Counted from the first letter of the stretch, positions 16,214 to 24,596 are shown. The stretch is DNA of 63,995 nucleotides from Lachnospiraceae bacterium (GCA_016283775.1 JAEENL010000137.1:1-63995), one strand, 5' to 3'. Translations and numbers: made by a program. Notes: generated from the letters alone by a model not told the origin.

Positions 16214-17971
16214 ATGGAAACCGTTAATCTTAAAATAAACGGCATTGACGTTACAGCTCCGAAGGATGCGACCATCCTCGAGGCTGCAAAGCTTGCCAAC
16301 ATTGATATCCCTACCCTCTGCTATTTAAAGGACATCAACGAGATCGGCGCATGCCGTATGTGTCTCGTTGAAGTAAAAGGCGCAAGAGGCCTCGCTGCAG
16401 CCTGCGTTTATCCCGTAAACGAGGGAATGGAAGTATTTACAAATACACCCAAGGTTCTTGAATATCGCAAGACCACATTAAAGCTCATCCTTTCCGATCA
16501 CAAGAGAGAGTGCCTCTCCTGCGTAAGAAGCGGCCAGTGCGAGCTCCAGGAACTCAGCCGCAACTTAGGCGTTGACTTTGAAGATCAGTTCGACGGTGCA
16601 AAGAATGTATCCGAGATCGATGATTCCGCTCCTCACATGATCCGTGACAACAACAAGTGCGTACTTTGCCGTCGCTGCTCCGCTGTCTGCGAAAACGTTC
16701 AGGGCATCGGCGTTATCGGCGCAAACGAGAGAGGTTTCGCAACCGAGATCGCATCTCCTTTCGACCTTCCTCTCAACACCACTTCCTGCGTAAGCTGCGG
16801 TCAGTGTATCGCTGTTTGTCCTACCGGCGCTCTTTATGAGAAGACCAATGTGGACGACATCCTTGCAGCAATCGCAGATCCCGAGAAGCACGTTGTTGTT
16901 CAGGCTGCTCCCGCTGTACGTGCGGCTCTTGGTGAAGAGTTCGGTCTTCCCATCGGCACAAACGTTGAGGGAAAGCTTGCAGCTTCACTTCGCCGCATCG
17001 GATTTGAGAAGGTATTTGATACCAATTTCTCCGCAGACCTCACCATCATGGAAGAGGCAAACGAGCTGCTAGAGCGTGTCACAAAGGGCGGAAAGCTCCC
17101 GATGATCACCTCCTGCTCACCCGGATGGATCAAGTACTGCGAGCACTATTTCCCGGATATGACGGAGAACCTCTCCACCTGCAAGTCCCCTCAGCAGATG
17201 TTCGGTGCTACCGTTAAGACATATTACGCAGAGAAGATGGGATGGGATCCCAAGTCCATCGTAAGCGTATCCGTAATGCCTTGTACAGCAAAGAAGTTCG
17301 AGCTTACCCGTGACGATCAGGCAGCAGCAGGCGTTCCCGACATTGACTATTCAATGACGACACGTGAGCTTGCAGGTCTCATCAAGCGTATGGGCATCGA
17401 CTTCAATTCACTTCCCAACGAGGGCTTTGATTCTCCTCTCGGAAGCGGCTCAGGCGCAGCAGTTATCTTCGGCGCAACAGGCGGTGTTATGGAAGCTGCT
17501 CTTCGTACAGCCGTATGGACACTCACCGGCAAGAAGGACGGCTCACCCATCGAGTTCAAGGAAGTGCGCGGTACCGCAGGCATCAAGGAAGCAACCTACG
17601 ACGTTAACGGAACACAGGTTAAGGTTGCTGTTGCATCCGGCCTCAAGAACGCTAACGAACTCCTTACAAAGGTTCAGAAGGGCGAAGCAGATTACACCTT
17701 CATCGAGATCATGGGATGTCCCGGCGGCTGCGTAAACGGCGGCGGCCAGCCTCGTGTTCACGCTAAGGTCCGCAACTTCACCGATATCCGTGCAGAGCGC
17801 GCAAAGGCACTCTACTCCATCGACGAAGCAAACACCATGCGCTTCTCACACGAGAATCCTGATGTACAGGCTCTCTACAAGGAATACCTTGGCGAGCCCG
17901 GCAGCGAGAAGGCTCATCACATCCTTCATACAAGCTATGTGAAGAGAAAAGTACATGAGTATAAGGTTTGA
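16214..17971 (+). CDS. hydA: [FeFe]-hydrogenase catalytic subunit
   Basis: 585 residues, M3-type layout: plant-type [2Fe-2S] (C36, C47, C50, C64), His-ligated [4Fe-4S] (H96, C100, C103, C109), two [4Fe-4S] (C149/152/155/159 and C192/195/198/202), then the H-cluster domain. H-cluster motifs are ITSCSPGW (C301), VMPCTAKK (C357) and IMGCPGGCVNGGG (C502, C506). The first motif has serine where CpI has a second cysteine, a variant I recall as common in HydA/HndD-type trimeric enzymes. No C-terminal [2Fe-2S] extension is visible. It completes the HydABC complex with 14380-16194 and 12826-13320. Maturation genes hydEFG are not in the window. RBS GGAGGAGG. Confidence 0.95.
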   Translation: METVNLKINGIDVTAPKDATILEAAKLANIDIPTLCYLKDINEIGACRMCLVEVKGARGLAAACVYPVNEGMEVFTNTPKVLEYRKTTLKLILSDHKRECLSCVRSGQCELQELSRNLGVDFEDQFDGAKNVSEIDDSAPHMIRDNNKCVLCRRCSAVCENVQGIGVIGANERGFATEIASPFDLPLNTTSCVSCGQCIAVCPTGALYEKTNVDDILAAIADPEKHVVVQAAPAVRAALGEEFGLPIGTNVEGKLAASLRRIGFEKVFDTNFSADLTIMEEANELLERVTKGGKLPMITSCSPGWIKYCEHYFPDMTENLSTCKSPQQMFGATVKTYYAEKMGWDPKSIVSVSVMPCTAKKFELTRDDQAAAGVPDIDYSMTTRELAGLIKRMGIDFNSLPNEGFDSPLGSGSGAAVIFGATGGVMEAALRTAVWTLTGKKDGSPIEFKEVRGTAGIKEATYDVNGTQVKVAVASGLKNANELLTKVQKGEADYTFIEIMGCPGGCVNGGGQPRVHAKVRNFTDIRAERAKALYSIDEANTMRFSHENPDVQALYKEYLGEPGSEKAHHILHTSYVKRKVHEYKV

Positions 17972-17999
17972 TAACCATTACCGGACGTAAGCCCGGAAC

Positions 18000-18033
18000 A
18001 GCCACCGGAATAAACATTTCCGGTGGCTTTTGT
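18000..18033 (+). terminator. Intrinsic terminator of the hydCBA operon
   Basis: GCCACCGGAA/TTCCGGTGGC stem with a short loop, followed by TTTTGTGT, about 30 bases after hydA. It separates the hydrogenase operon from the lipoprotein gene. Confidence 0.85.
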
Positions 18034-18076
18034 GTGAGCATATTACGACTAAACCATCTGAAAGGAACCTACTCCA

Positions 18077-19042
18077 ATGAAAAAGCTCATTACAGTTTTA
18101 GTACTGACACTCGTTGTTATGATGTCAACCGCATGCGCCGGAAAAGCCGGGGATATTGATGTCATAGAGGATCCGGCAACGCCCACCGGCACGTCTGCAA
18201 CCACAGCCACCCCGGCCCCCACTGACACTCCCGCACCCACGGATACCCCTGCACCCACAGACACTCCTGTACCCACAAGCACTCCTGAGCCCACAAGCAC
18301 TCCTGAGCCCACAAGCACTCCCGTGCCTACGGATACTCCGGTGCCCACAAGTACTCCCGTACCCACGAATACACCCGAGCCCACAAGCACTCCGGTACCT
18401 ACAAACACTCCCGTGCCCACAAATACGCCCGTGCCCACAAGCACTCCCGTGCCCACTCAAAAAGCCTCGGAAAAGGCTCCTGTGGAAGAGTACAAAAAAG
18501 CTCTCACAGCCTCTGCTCCCAGGATATGGTATCTCAACGGATTATCCGACAGCCTCCCGGAAAACTCCTATGGCCAGGATTATGATCAGTACTTTAAGCT
18601 GTACTCCGATGAAAGATGCGCCGAACTAGTACTGTATTCCGACGATCCGTATCCGCTGACTGCAATGTGCTTATATGAGATCGTTGACGGCTCGGAAATA
18701 TCATCCGACTCCAATATGGCTGGAAAAGCTTATCTTGTTGTTTTTGAAAGCGAATTCGGGCAAGAAAGCGTGGTAGATGATGACAGATTTAATATAATAG
18801 AATCTGTCGAGTCCACAGGAATTACGACAAGCATAAAAGACATGAATAAGCTTCTGCGTGAAAACACAACCGGTCCTGAGGACTGGGTCGATACATACTC
18901 TTTGGCGGGGGGTCTCGATGACGTGATGATGAATATTTATGTTTTTGAGATAAAGCGCGCCGACAGCAGATCCATGGATGTCTACAGCTTTGCAATGGGC
19001 CGCGACGTCACTTTTACCTCTGTCGATCGTGTTAAAGATTAA
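18077..19042 (+). CDS. Lipoprotein with long Thr-Pro repeat linker
   Basis: 321 residues. Residues 1-20 are a lipoprotein signal peptide ending in the lipobox STAC (acylated Cys20). Residues 45-128 are 14 copies of a six-residue unit of the form TP-x-PT-y (x = A, V or E; y = D, S, N or Q), an extended stalk through the cell wall. The C-terminal domain (about 135-321) has no recognised signature and two cysteines. AAAGGAA precedes the ATG. Surface exposure is expected; function unknown. The linker DNA is an 18-bp tandem repeat (see repeat entry). Confidence 0.75.
   Translation: MKKLITVLVLTLVVMMSTACAGKAGDIDVIEDPATPTGTSATTATPAPTDTPAPTDTPAPTDTPVPTSTPEPTSTPEPTSTPVPTDTPVPTSTPVPTNTPEPTSTPVPTNTPVPTNTPVPTSTPVPTQKASEKAPVEEYKKALTASAPRIWYLNGLSDSLPENSYGQDYDQYFKLYSDERCAELVLYSDDPYPLTAMCLYEIVDGSEISSDSNMAGKAYLVVFESEFGQESVVDDDRFNIIESVESTGITTSIKDMNKLLRENTTGPEDWVDTYSLAGGLDDVMMNIYVFEIKRADSRSMDVYSFAMGRDVTFTSVDRVKD
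18209..18460 (+). repeat. 14 x 18-bp tandem repeat within the lipoprotein gene
   Basis: Fourteen imperfect 18-bp units, each coding one TP-x-PT-y hexapeptide. Because the unit length is a multiple of three, slippage would change stalk length without breaking the frame, giving possible length variation between strains. Confidence 0.85.
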
Positions 19043-19069
19043 GACCGGCAACTGGAAGGCTCATCACAT

Positions 19070-19089
19070 CTGCCATACCGGCAGTTTTT
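19070..19089 (+). terminator. Terminator of the Thr-Pro lipoprotein gene
   Basis: CTGCC/GGCAG stem with a five-base loop followed by TTTTT, 27 bases after the stop codon. Confidence 0.6.
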
Positions 19090-19124
19090 ATGACCCTAAC
19101 ACCAAAAACTGCCATCAGGGTCAT
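19090..19124. repeat. 35-bp hairpin repeat, copy 1
   Basis: First of three spaced 35-bp elements that begin ATGACCCT and end AGGGTCAT with a CAAAAA-containing centre. The 8-bp outer arms are perfect inverted repeats. It lies directly after the lipoprotein terminator. Confidence 0.75.
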
Positions 19125-19173
19125 GGAAAAATACCCGAATGTCTGCGCTTCTTAATAATTCTCTGAATAAATA

Positions 19174-19208
19174 ATGACCCTAACTGCAAAAAATGCAATT
19201 AGGGTCAT
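19174..19208. repeat. 35-bp hairpin repeat, copy 2
   Basis: Same length and arms as copy 1. Inner arms also pair (TAACTGC with GCAATTA, one mismatch), giving the strongest hairpin of the three; it is followed on the plus strand by AGTTTTTG, so it could terminate weakly. Confidence 0.75.
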
Positions 19209-19247
19209 AGTTTTTGTAGAAAAAAGAGATATAGAACCAAGAAATGC

Positions 19248-19282
19248 ATGACCCTCGACACAAAAAATGTTTTTAGGGTCAT
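19248..19282. repeat. 35-bp hairpin repeat, copy 3
   Basis: Same 8-bp arms and length; the interior has diverged (CGACAC) but keeps the A-rich loop. Start-to-start spacing is 84 and 74 bp across the three copies. Confidence 0.75.
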
Positions 19283-19317
19283 AAATCATCATTCTTAACG
19301 CGGATCATTCATTCCGG

Positions 19318-20256
19318 TCAAAGTGCTTTGATGCGCTCCACCGCGTTGTTAAGCATGAGTTCGTTGTCTATTGTTTCGACTTCGTGAAGCAGGATTTCCT
19401 TGCAAGCCTCCTTTTCTTTATTCATGCCGCGTGCCGCATAGCATCCGGCCAGCAGCATGCGCATCTCCAGGCAGTTGTCCGAGCCGGTGACTGCTTTTTT
19501 CAGGGACTTGTATTTTTCAAAATTAGCCTCAAAGAATCCGAGGTCATCCGCGCCCGCTGCAGCCTGAAAGAGTATCTCCCACACGGTAAGGCTGTCTTTG
19601 TCCTGCTTGGAAAGGACATCCCGCGCATAACCTTCCGAAGCTTCGGACAGCACTTTTTCTACCTGCCCCACTGTCATCAGCGCCAAGAAGTACAGCTGCA
19701 GCGTCTCCATATTCGGAACGTCTTTGTAATCCTTAGCCGCATTCCTGATGTACTCCACAGGCTTTGCGCCAAGCGCCTTAAGCTGCATTTTCTGAAGCCT
19801 TGCGGGCAGATGCCAGGGGTCATCATTGCTTTCCGTCTCGGCTATCAGGCGGTCGGCTAACTTTTCCGCTTCGCTGAGGAACTGCCATCCTTTCTGCAGG
19901 TAGAGATGCATCCTGTAAGCAAGTATCGTCTTCCGGTCAGCATCGTTCTTTTCCTCTTCAGCACGGGCATATTCCAACGACAGCGTTCTGTCCGCATCTT
20001 CATAACTCTTTTCATCACGCAGCACACCGTATCTGATCGCAAGTTCCTTTGCTTTTTCCATGTTGTTCATGCCGAACAACTCATCAATCGATACGCCAAA
20101 GAAAAGCGCGATCTTTGGGAGCAGTGTGACATCCGGCGTTCCGCCGCTTTCCCACCTTGATACCGTCTGCGGAAGTACGGACAGGTAATCCGCCAGCTGT
20201 TGCTGCGTTACCTGCTTTTCCTTTCGCAGTAATTCTATTCTGCGTCCTATCTCCAT
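19318..20256 (-). CDS. XRE-family transcriptional regulator with helical C-terminal domain
   Basis: 312 residues. Residues 4-58 are an HTH_3 (XRE) domain: RRIELLRKEKQVTQQQLADYL, then QTVSRWESGGTPDVTLLPKIALFFGVSIDELFG. The remaining 240 residues are helical and rich in Leu/Ala/Glu, likely TPR-like repeats used for peptide or partner binding, as in several Firmicutes regulators. AAGGAGG precedes the ATG. A perfect dyad GATCAC-N3-GTGATC lies about 33 bases upstream of the start codon and is a candidate autoregulatory operator. Convergent with the lipoprotein gene. Confidence 0.85.
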   Translation of the reverse strand: MEIGRRIELLRKEKQVTQQQLADYLSVLPQTVSRWESGGTPDVTLLPKIALFFGVSIDELFGMNNMEKAKELAIRYGVLRDEKSYEDADRTLSLEYARAEEEKNDADRKTILAYRMHLYLQKGWQFLSEAEKLADRLIAETESNDDPWHLPARLQKMQLKALGAKPVEYIRNAAKDYKDVPNMETLQLYFLALMTVGQVEKVLSEASEGYARDVLSKQDKDSLTVWEILFQAAAGADDLGFFEANFEKYKSLKKAVTGSDNCLEMRMLLAGCYAARGMNKEKEACKEILLHEVETIDNELMLNNAVERIKAL

Positions 20257-20288
20257 GACTTTCCTCCTTGCATAATACGTAATGGCGG

Positions 20289-20303
20289 GATCACTTCGTG
20301 ATC
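20289..20303. promoter_or_regulatory. Candidate operator of the XRE regulator
   Basis: GATCACTTCGTGATC, a perfect 6-bp inverted repeat with a 3-bp spacer, between the XRE start codon and its upstream region. Autoregulation is inferred. Confidence 0.4.
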
Positions 20304-20403
20304 ATGTATCAACACATATGCCAAGCGCCTGTCTTATGTATCTGTGACAAATATATCAAAGAATACCGGAAGTTTCCAGCAATGGAGCGTTGAGTTTTTA
20401 TCA

Positions 20404-20434
20404 CAAAAAACAGAGACCTTCTAAGGCCTCTGTC
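20404..20434 (-). terminator. Terminator of the SulP/YbjQ/DUF5104/GNAT cluster
   Basis: On the minus strand ACAGAGGCC...GGTCTCTGT followed by TTTTTTGT; it overlaps the last codons of the GNAT gene, so the stop codon lies within the hairpin. Confidence 0.7.
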
Positions 20435-20933
20435 TCTTCTTGCTGAAATATATGTCGTCTACCTGATGTCCGTTCCTTTCGGTAACATTCTTTTCCCTGT
20501 GGTATTCCACAAAGCCCAACTGGGTCATGCAATTGACAGAGCGGACATTGTCGGAAAACACGATGGAATAAACTTCATCCAGCCCCAAAACATTGAATCC
20601 GTAGTCGATCAGCCCATTCAGGATGTCTTTGGCATAATGCTTTCCCTGCATAGCCTCTCTGATCGTGATCCCTATCTCGCCTCTTTTTCCGTCTATCTCG
20701 TTATAGCCGCAATTACCGATATATTCGTGTGTCACGCTGTCATAAACGGAAAAGGTGTTGTCGCTCTGATGTTCATTGATCCATTCGATCTCCGCCTCCC
20801 GGGTGATCACTCTCTTCCTTGTGGTCAGCATAGATATGATCTTTTCATTGTTCATCATCTCAACCATGTCATCCACGTTATCTATGTTGGGTCTTGTAAA
20901 AGTGCATTTACCGTACTTGAATAATTCTTCCAT
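20421..20933 (-). CDS. GNAT-family N-acetyltransferase (RimJ/RimL type)
   Basis: 170 residues with the GNAT_3 (ribosomal-protein acetyltransferase-like) pattern: N-terminal FTRPNIDNVDDMVEMM, a central strand YIGNCGYNEIDGKRGEIGITI, the acetyl-CoA-binding turn REAMQGKHYAKDIL (in place of the usual R/Q-x-x-G-x-G/A), and a C-terminal SIVFSDNVRSVNCMTQLGFVEY. It transfers an acetyl group to an amine; substrate unknown. AAAGGTGAG precedes the ATG; last gene of a minus-strand cluster with 26-bp gaps. Confidence 0.85.
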   Translation of the reverse strand: MEELFKYGKCTFTRPNIDNVDDMVEMMNNEKIISMLTTRKRVITREAEIEWINEHQSDNTFSVYDSVTHEYIGNCGYNEIDGKRGEIGITIREAMQGKHYAKDILNGLIDYGFNVLGLDEVYSIVFSDNVRSVNCMTQLGFVEYHREKNVTERNGHQVDDIYFSKKRQRP

Positions 20934-20959
20934 GTCTCACCTTTCGCAAATCTCTTTTT

Positions 20960-21514
20960 CTATTCCGGTATTCCGATCATAACGGACTGATCTGTGTTCA
21001 ATAGCTCTATCTCAAGCTCCTGTATCCCCACGCGCTCGGGATGATCTTCATCCGTCACGATCCAGCGATAGCGGACCTGATAATATCTGTCCACGTACAC
21101 CTCACCGCCTTCAACGCCCGTCGGAACGGCTTGCAGGACCTTAATGTAGGTGATCTCGGGCGAAAGCGTTCTTTCGGTATATTTGCCGTGGTCGGTGGAC
21201 CCGCTGCCTCCTGCGGCTTCCTGGATCTGCGATATCAGGTAAACATCGCAGTCAAAAAACGAAAAGGCATCGTCTACCTTGTCCGTAAAGTAGTCGGAGT
21301 TTCTTATCTCCTCAGAAAAAAGCGCACAAAAGCCGTCTTTGTCTCCTTCCGTGAGACAGCGGATTATCTCTTCGGATTCGTCACGGATCAGCGCGCTCTC
21401 TTCCGACAGTATTTTGTTGATCCTGTCCGCGCCGGGAAAAGAACAGGCGTTAAGACAAAATAAAGCCAGCGCGGTCATCAAAACGACCACGCGTTTAACG
21501 ATCTTTTCTCTCAT
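20960..21514 (-). CDS. Lipoprotein, DUF5104-like
   Basis: 184 residues with a signal peptide and lipobox LNAC (residues about 21-24). The mature part has KILSEESALIRDESEEIIRCLTEGDKDGF followed by LFSEEIRNSDYF, YQVRYRWIVTDEDHPERVGIQELEIELLN, the layout of the DUF5104 / SnoaL-like fold common in Clostridia. Cell-surface protein; function unknown. It sits 26 bp after ybjQ and 26 bp before the GNAT gene, so it is probably co-transcribed with them. Confidence 0.7.
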   Translation of the reverse strand: MREKIVKRVVVLMTALALFCLNACSFPGADRINKILSEESALIRDESEEIIRCLTEGDKDGFCALFSEEIRNSDYFTDKVDDAFSFFDCDVYLISQIQEAAGGSGSTDHGKYTERTLSPEITYIKVLQAVPTGVEGGEVYVDRYYQVRYRWIVTDEDHPERVGIQELEIELLNTDQSVMIGIPE

Positions 21515-21540
21515 TATCTACCTTCCGGCAAAATGCCGTA

Positions 21541-21852
21541 TTATCTGAACTTTACAGCGGTACCGTATGCGAGCACCTCTGCAGCGCCGTCCATTATCGA
21601 AGACGAACCGTAGCGTACGCCCACAACCGCATCGGCACCAAGTGACGTGGCTTCGTCGATCATGCGCTGTGTGGCGATATTTCTGGCTTCGGTGATCATC
21701 TCCGTGTAGCCCGAGATCTCGCCTCCGACGATGGTCTTAAGGCCTGCCATAAAATCTTTTCCGATGTGCTTTGATTGCACGATGGCTCCCTTGACGAGCC
21801 CGATCGCATTGTACTCTTTTCCGGGGATGTTCTCGATTGTGTAAATAAGCAT
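21541..21852 (-). CDS. YbjQ family protein (UPF0145/DUF74)
   Basis: 103 residues, full family length. Characteristic segments are GLVKGAIVQSKHIGKD, GGEISGYTEMITEARNIA and LGADAVVGVRYGSSSI. The family is often called a heavy-metal-binding domain but has no proven role. AAGGAGGAAGG precedes the ATG. Gap of 45 bp to sulP upstream. Confidence 0.9.
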   Translation of the reverse strand: MLIYTIENIPGKEYNAIGLVKGAIVQSKHIGKDFMAGLKTIVGGEISGYTEMITEARNIATQRMIDEATSLGADAVVGVRYGSSSIMDGAAEVLAYGTAVKFR

Positions 21853-21897
21853 GATGATACCTTCCTCCTTTGTTCGATGAATATTCAGGACCGTGGC

Positions 21898-23580
21898 CTA
21901 TCCCACGATCTCCTTTGCCCTCTCAAGCGCCGCATCGATATGCTTGCAGAAATTCTCCGCTCCCACCTTTGCGGCAAGCCCGTCGTGCTCCATAACGCGG
22001 CGGGGCTGGTCATTCACATGTGAAAATACTACGGTCACGCCGGCCTTTTGGCATCTGTCGACAAGGCTGTCGAGCGCTTGCATTGCAGATGCGTCTATGG
22101 CAGGCACGCCACGCATCCTGATGATCAGCACCTTTGTAAAATCCTTTATGGTGATGCCCGAAATGAGGTTCGCAACGCCAAAGAACATGGGGCCTGTGAC
22201 CTCATAAACGCGCACCTCCTTCGGAACTTCACGAAGGTCAATGGCATCAGGATCGTTCTCACTCTCGTCAAGCGCATATTTCCAGCCGTGGATCTCGGCC
22301 TCCTCGCTCATGCTCTTCATGAAAAGCACGCATGCGAGCACCATACCGACACCTATTGCAACAACAAGGTCAAATACTACAGTGAGTACGAATGTCAGCA
22401 CCAGTACAAGGATATCGCTCTTCGGTGCCTTTTTGCAAAGTGCGGCAAAGTTCCTCCATCCGCACATGTTATAAGCTACAACAAACAGAATGGCCGCAAT
22501 GGTCGGCATGGGGATATATGCGGCGTAAGGCATCAGCACCACAAGCACGATCACCAGCACAATGGAATGCACCATTCCGGCAATGGGTGTGCGGCCGCCG
22601 TTCTTTATGTTTGCGGCTGTACGTGCGATGGCGCCTGTTGCGGGAATACCGCCAAACAGCACGGATCCGATGTTTCCTATACCCTGAGCCACAAGCTCCA
22701 TATTTGAGCGGTGTCTGGAATTTATCATGGAATCTGCGACAACCGCGGAAAGAAGCGACTCGATGGCCGCAAGCACCGCGATCGTAAAGCCGTTTCCGAG
22801 TTCTGAACGGATCAGCTCAAAGCTGAATTCGGGCAGGCGGAACTTCGGAAGCGAATTGCTGATGGTGTAAAGGTCTCCGATGGTGTTGACCTTCATGTTA
22901 AGAAGCTTCACCATGAGTATCCCAACAACGACCGCGATCAGCGAGCCCGGTATCTTTTTACTGATGAACGGCCAGACGATGAGAATGGCGAGACATACGA
23001 CGCCTACGATCACTGCCTGCCAGTTTATCGTCCCGATATTTCCGGCAATGGCTTTTACCTTGTCCACAGTCTCAATGGTCACCGTTCCCGCGGGGAAAGT
23101 GAGTCCCAGGAAATCCTTTATCTGTCCTATGAGGATCGTGACAGCGATACCTGCCGTAAAGCCGGTTGTGATGGTGTAGGGAATGAATTTGATGAGCGAA
23201 CCGAGGTGGAACACGCCCATAAGTATCAGGAGCACGCCTGCTATAAGTGTCGCGATGACAAGTCCGTTCATGCCGTCGGTCGCGACAATGCCCGCAACTA
23301 TCGTCGCAAATGCTGCCGTGGGGCCTGCTATCTGTACACGGCTGCCGCCGAAAAACGAGATAAGAAATCCCGCGATTATCGCGGTGTAAATGCCCTGCTC
23401 CGGCTCAACGCCCGATGCAAGCGCAAGCGCTATCGACAGCGGAAGTGCTATGATAGCGACAATGATACCAGCGACAACGTCCTTGCCGAACTGCGCGGGT
23501 GTGTAATTTTTCATCACCGAAAAAAGCTTGGGTTTCAGTTTTTCCTGTGTGGGTTTTGTTTTTGCCTGTGATGGTTTCAT
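21898..23580 (-). CDS. SulP-family anion transporter with STAS domain
   Basis: 560 residues, with about ten to twelve membrane helices (residues about 30-420). Signature parts are ALASGVEPEQGIYTAIIAGFL, FGGSRVQIAGPTAAFATIV and, later, GGIPATGAIARTAANIKNGGRTPIAGMVHS. A cytoplasmic STAS domain follows (about 445-560, VLIIRMRGVPAIDASAMQALDSL). SulP proteins move sulfate, bicarbonate or dicarboxylates; the substrate is not decidable here. The ATG at 23580 is preferred because the promoter's -10 box lies at 23612-23617, so the longer frame from 23643 would start upstream of the transcript. GAGAAAG serves as a weak ribosome site. Confidence 0.9.
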   Translation of the reverse strand: MKPSQAKTKPTQEKLKPKLFSVMKNYTPAQFGKDVVAGIIVAIIALPLSIALALASGVEPEQGIYTAIIAGFLISFFGGSRVQIAGPTAAFATIVAGIVATDGMNGLVIATLIAGVLLILMGVFHLGSLIKFIPYTITTGFTAGIAVTILIGQIKDFLGLTFPAGTVTIETVDKVKAIAGNIGTINWQAVIVGVVCLAILIVWPFISKKIPGSLIAVVVGILMVKLLNMKVNTIGDLYTISNSLPKFRLPEFSFELIRSELGNGFTIAVLAAIESLLSAVVADSMINSRHRSNMELVAQGIGNIGSVLFGGIPATGAIARTAANIKNGGRTPIAGMVHSIVLVIVLVVLMPYAAYIPMPTIAAILFVVAYNMCGWRNFAALCKKAPKSDILVLVLTFVLTVVFDLVVAIGVGMVLACVLFMKSMSEEAEIHGWKYALDESENDPDAIDLREVPKEVRVYEVTGPMFFGVANLISGITIKDFTKVLIIRMRGVPAIDASAMQALDSLVDRCQKAGVTVVFSHVNDQPRRVMEHDGLAAKVGAENFCKHIDAALERAKEIVG

Positions 23581-23611
23581 GTTTCTCAGCTTTCTCTTTT
23601 GATTTTTTTTG

Positions 23612-23640
23612 ATTATATCCCCATCTATGCGTATTTTCAA
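23612..23640 (-). promoter_or_regulatory. Promoter of sulP
   Basis: Minus-strand TTGAAA (plus 23635-23640), 17-bp spacer, perfect TATAAT (23612-23617). Transcription would start near 23605. It decides the start codon of sulP. Confidence 0.75.
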
Positions 23641-23641
23641 C

Positions 23642-23676
23642 AAAAAGAATCGGCCGGGAACACTCCTGACCGATCC
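23642..23676 (-). terminator. Terminator of the OB-like lipoprotein gene
   Basis: On the minus strand GATCGGTC/GGCCGATTC-type stem followed by TTTTTG, about 40 bases after the stop; it lies just upstream of the sulP promoter. Confidence 0.6.
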
Positions 23677-23716
23677 TGACTCTTACATAAACAGATGATT
23701 TACCGACGCTCTTGTA

Positions 23717-24448
23717 TTACTTAACCTTTACGCTGGTGATGTGAGGGTTGGCGCCGTTGTACCAGTAGAGGTAACCTGTTACGTCGATGGTGCTGCCAAC
23801 CTTGAGGCCTTCAACTGCCTTGTAAACGTCGGTGTCCTGTCCGCAGAGGTAAGACTCAACGGTGAAGGTGTAAGTCTTTCCGTCCTTGGATACGTTGAAA
23901 TAAAGGTCATTACCCTTTGAGCCGGAGCCGTCCCAGTTGTAAAGGAATGCAGCACCGTCATCGTTTGCCTTCTCAACAGTGAGACCTGTTACGGAGAAGT
24001 ACTGGTTCTGATAGTCTACAAGGTCAGCGCTTGCAAGCTTATCGGAAAGATCGACAGCCTTTGCAACATAGCTGCCCTTTTCGATCTCAAAAGACTCAAC
24101 GTCTGCGATCTCAACTTCGCCCGACCACTCAGCCTTGTAGCCTACGACCTTGATCTTTGTGCCGGGTGTGAGCTTGTCATACTCATCCTTTGTGCAAGGC
24201 ATTTCGTAAATGAAATATGCGCCGTCATGGTCCTGGGTATAGATGGTTGCAAGACCCTGTCCGTCCTTTTCCCACCAGCCCTGCTTGGCCTGTACATAAG
24301 TTTCTACGGTAACCTTTGTCTCAAGAGCCGCTGCCTTGTACTCAGCATAGGTCATAACGCCCTCGGACTTGGCATCGCTTCCGTTTCCGCATCCAGCAAG
24401 TGCAAGTACCATAGCGCTCGCAAGGATCATAGCAAGTATTTTTTTCAT
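23717..24448 (-). CDS. Lipoprotein with two OB-fold-like repeats
   Basis: 243 residues; signal peptide with lipobox LAGC (about residues 17-20) then Gly/Asp-rich. Two related beta-rich modules follow: ETKVTVETYVQAKQGWW... ending PGTKIKVVGYKAEWSGEVEIADV, and QNQYFSVTGLTVEKA... ending VGSTIDVTGYLYWYNG. The motifs (T-x-x-G-x-Y between strands) resemble nucleic-acid-binding OB folds used in extracellular proteins. Function unknown. AAAGGAG precedes the ATG and a CCCC-TTTT-GGGG hairpin lies in its leader. Confidence 0.65.
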   Translation of the reverse strand: MKKILAMILASAMVLALAGCGNGSDAKSEGVMTYAEYKAAALETKVTVETYVQAKQGWWEKDGQGLATIYTQDHDGAYFIYEMPCTKDEYDKLTPGTKIKVVGYKAEWSGEVEIADVESFEIEKGSYVAKAVDLSDKLASADLVDYQNQYFSVTGLTVEKANDDGAAFLYNWDGSGSKGNDLYFNVSKDGKTYTFTVESYLCGQDTDVYKAVEGLKVGSTIDVTGYLYWYNGANPHITSVKVK

Positions 24449-24544
24449 AGTTTCTCCTTTTCATTCATACCCCTTTTGGGGGCTATTTTTGCGCCACCAT
24501 TGTAGCACAACATTTCAAAAAACAAAAGAGGAAAAAATGCAGTC

Positions 24545-24573
24545 TTGAAAATATGAAGATTATAATACATAAT
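24545..24573 (+). promoter_or_regulatory. Possible promoter of the DUF2804 gene
   Basis: TTGAAA (24545-24550), 17-bp spacer, CATAAT (24568-24573). The predicted start point is only a few bases before the ribosome site. Confidence 0.45.
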
Positions 24574-24596
24574 AATATCGATAAGGGGGGATGATC

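Noticed and set aside
19090-19282. CRISPR array
   Set aside because: The elements are inverted repeats with 8-bp arms, diverged centres and unequal 49- and 39-bp gaps; no cas genes nearby.
23581-23643. Upstream start of sulP at 23643
   Set aside because: It lies upstream of the promoter's -10 box, so no transcript would include it.
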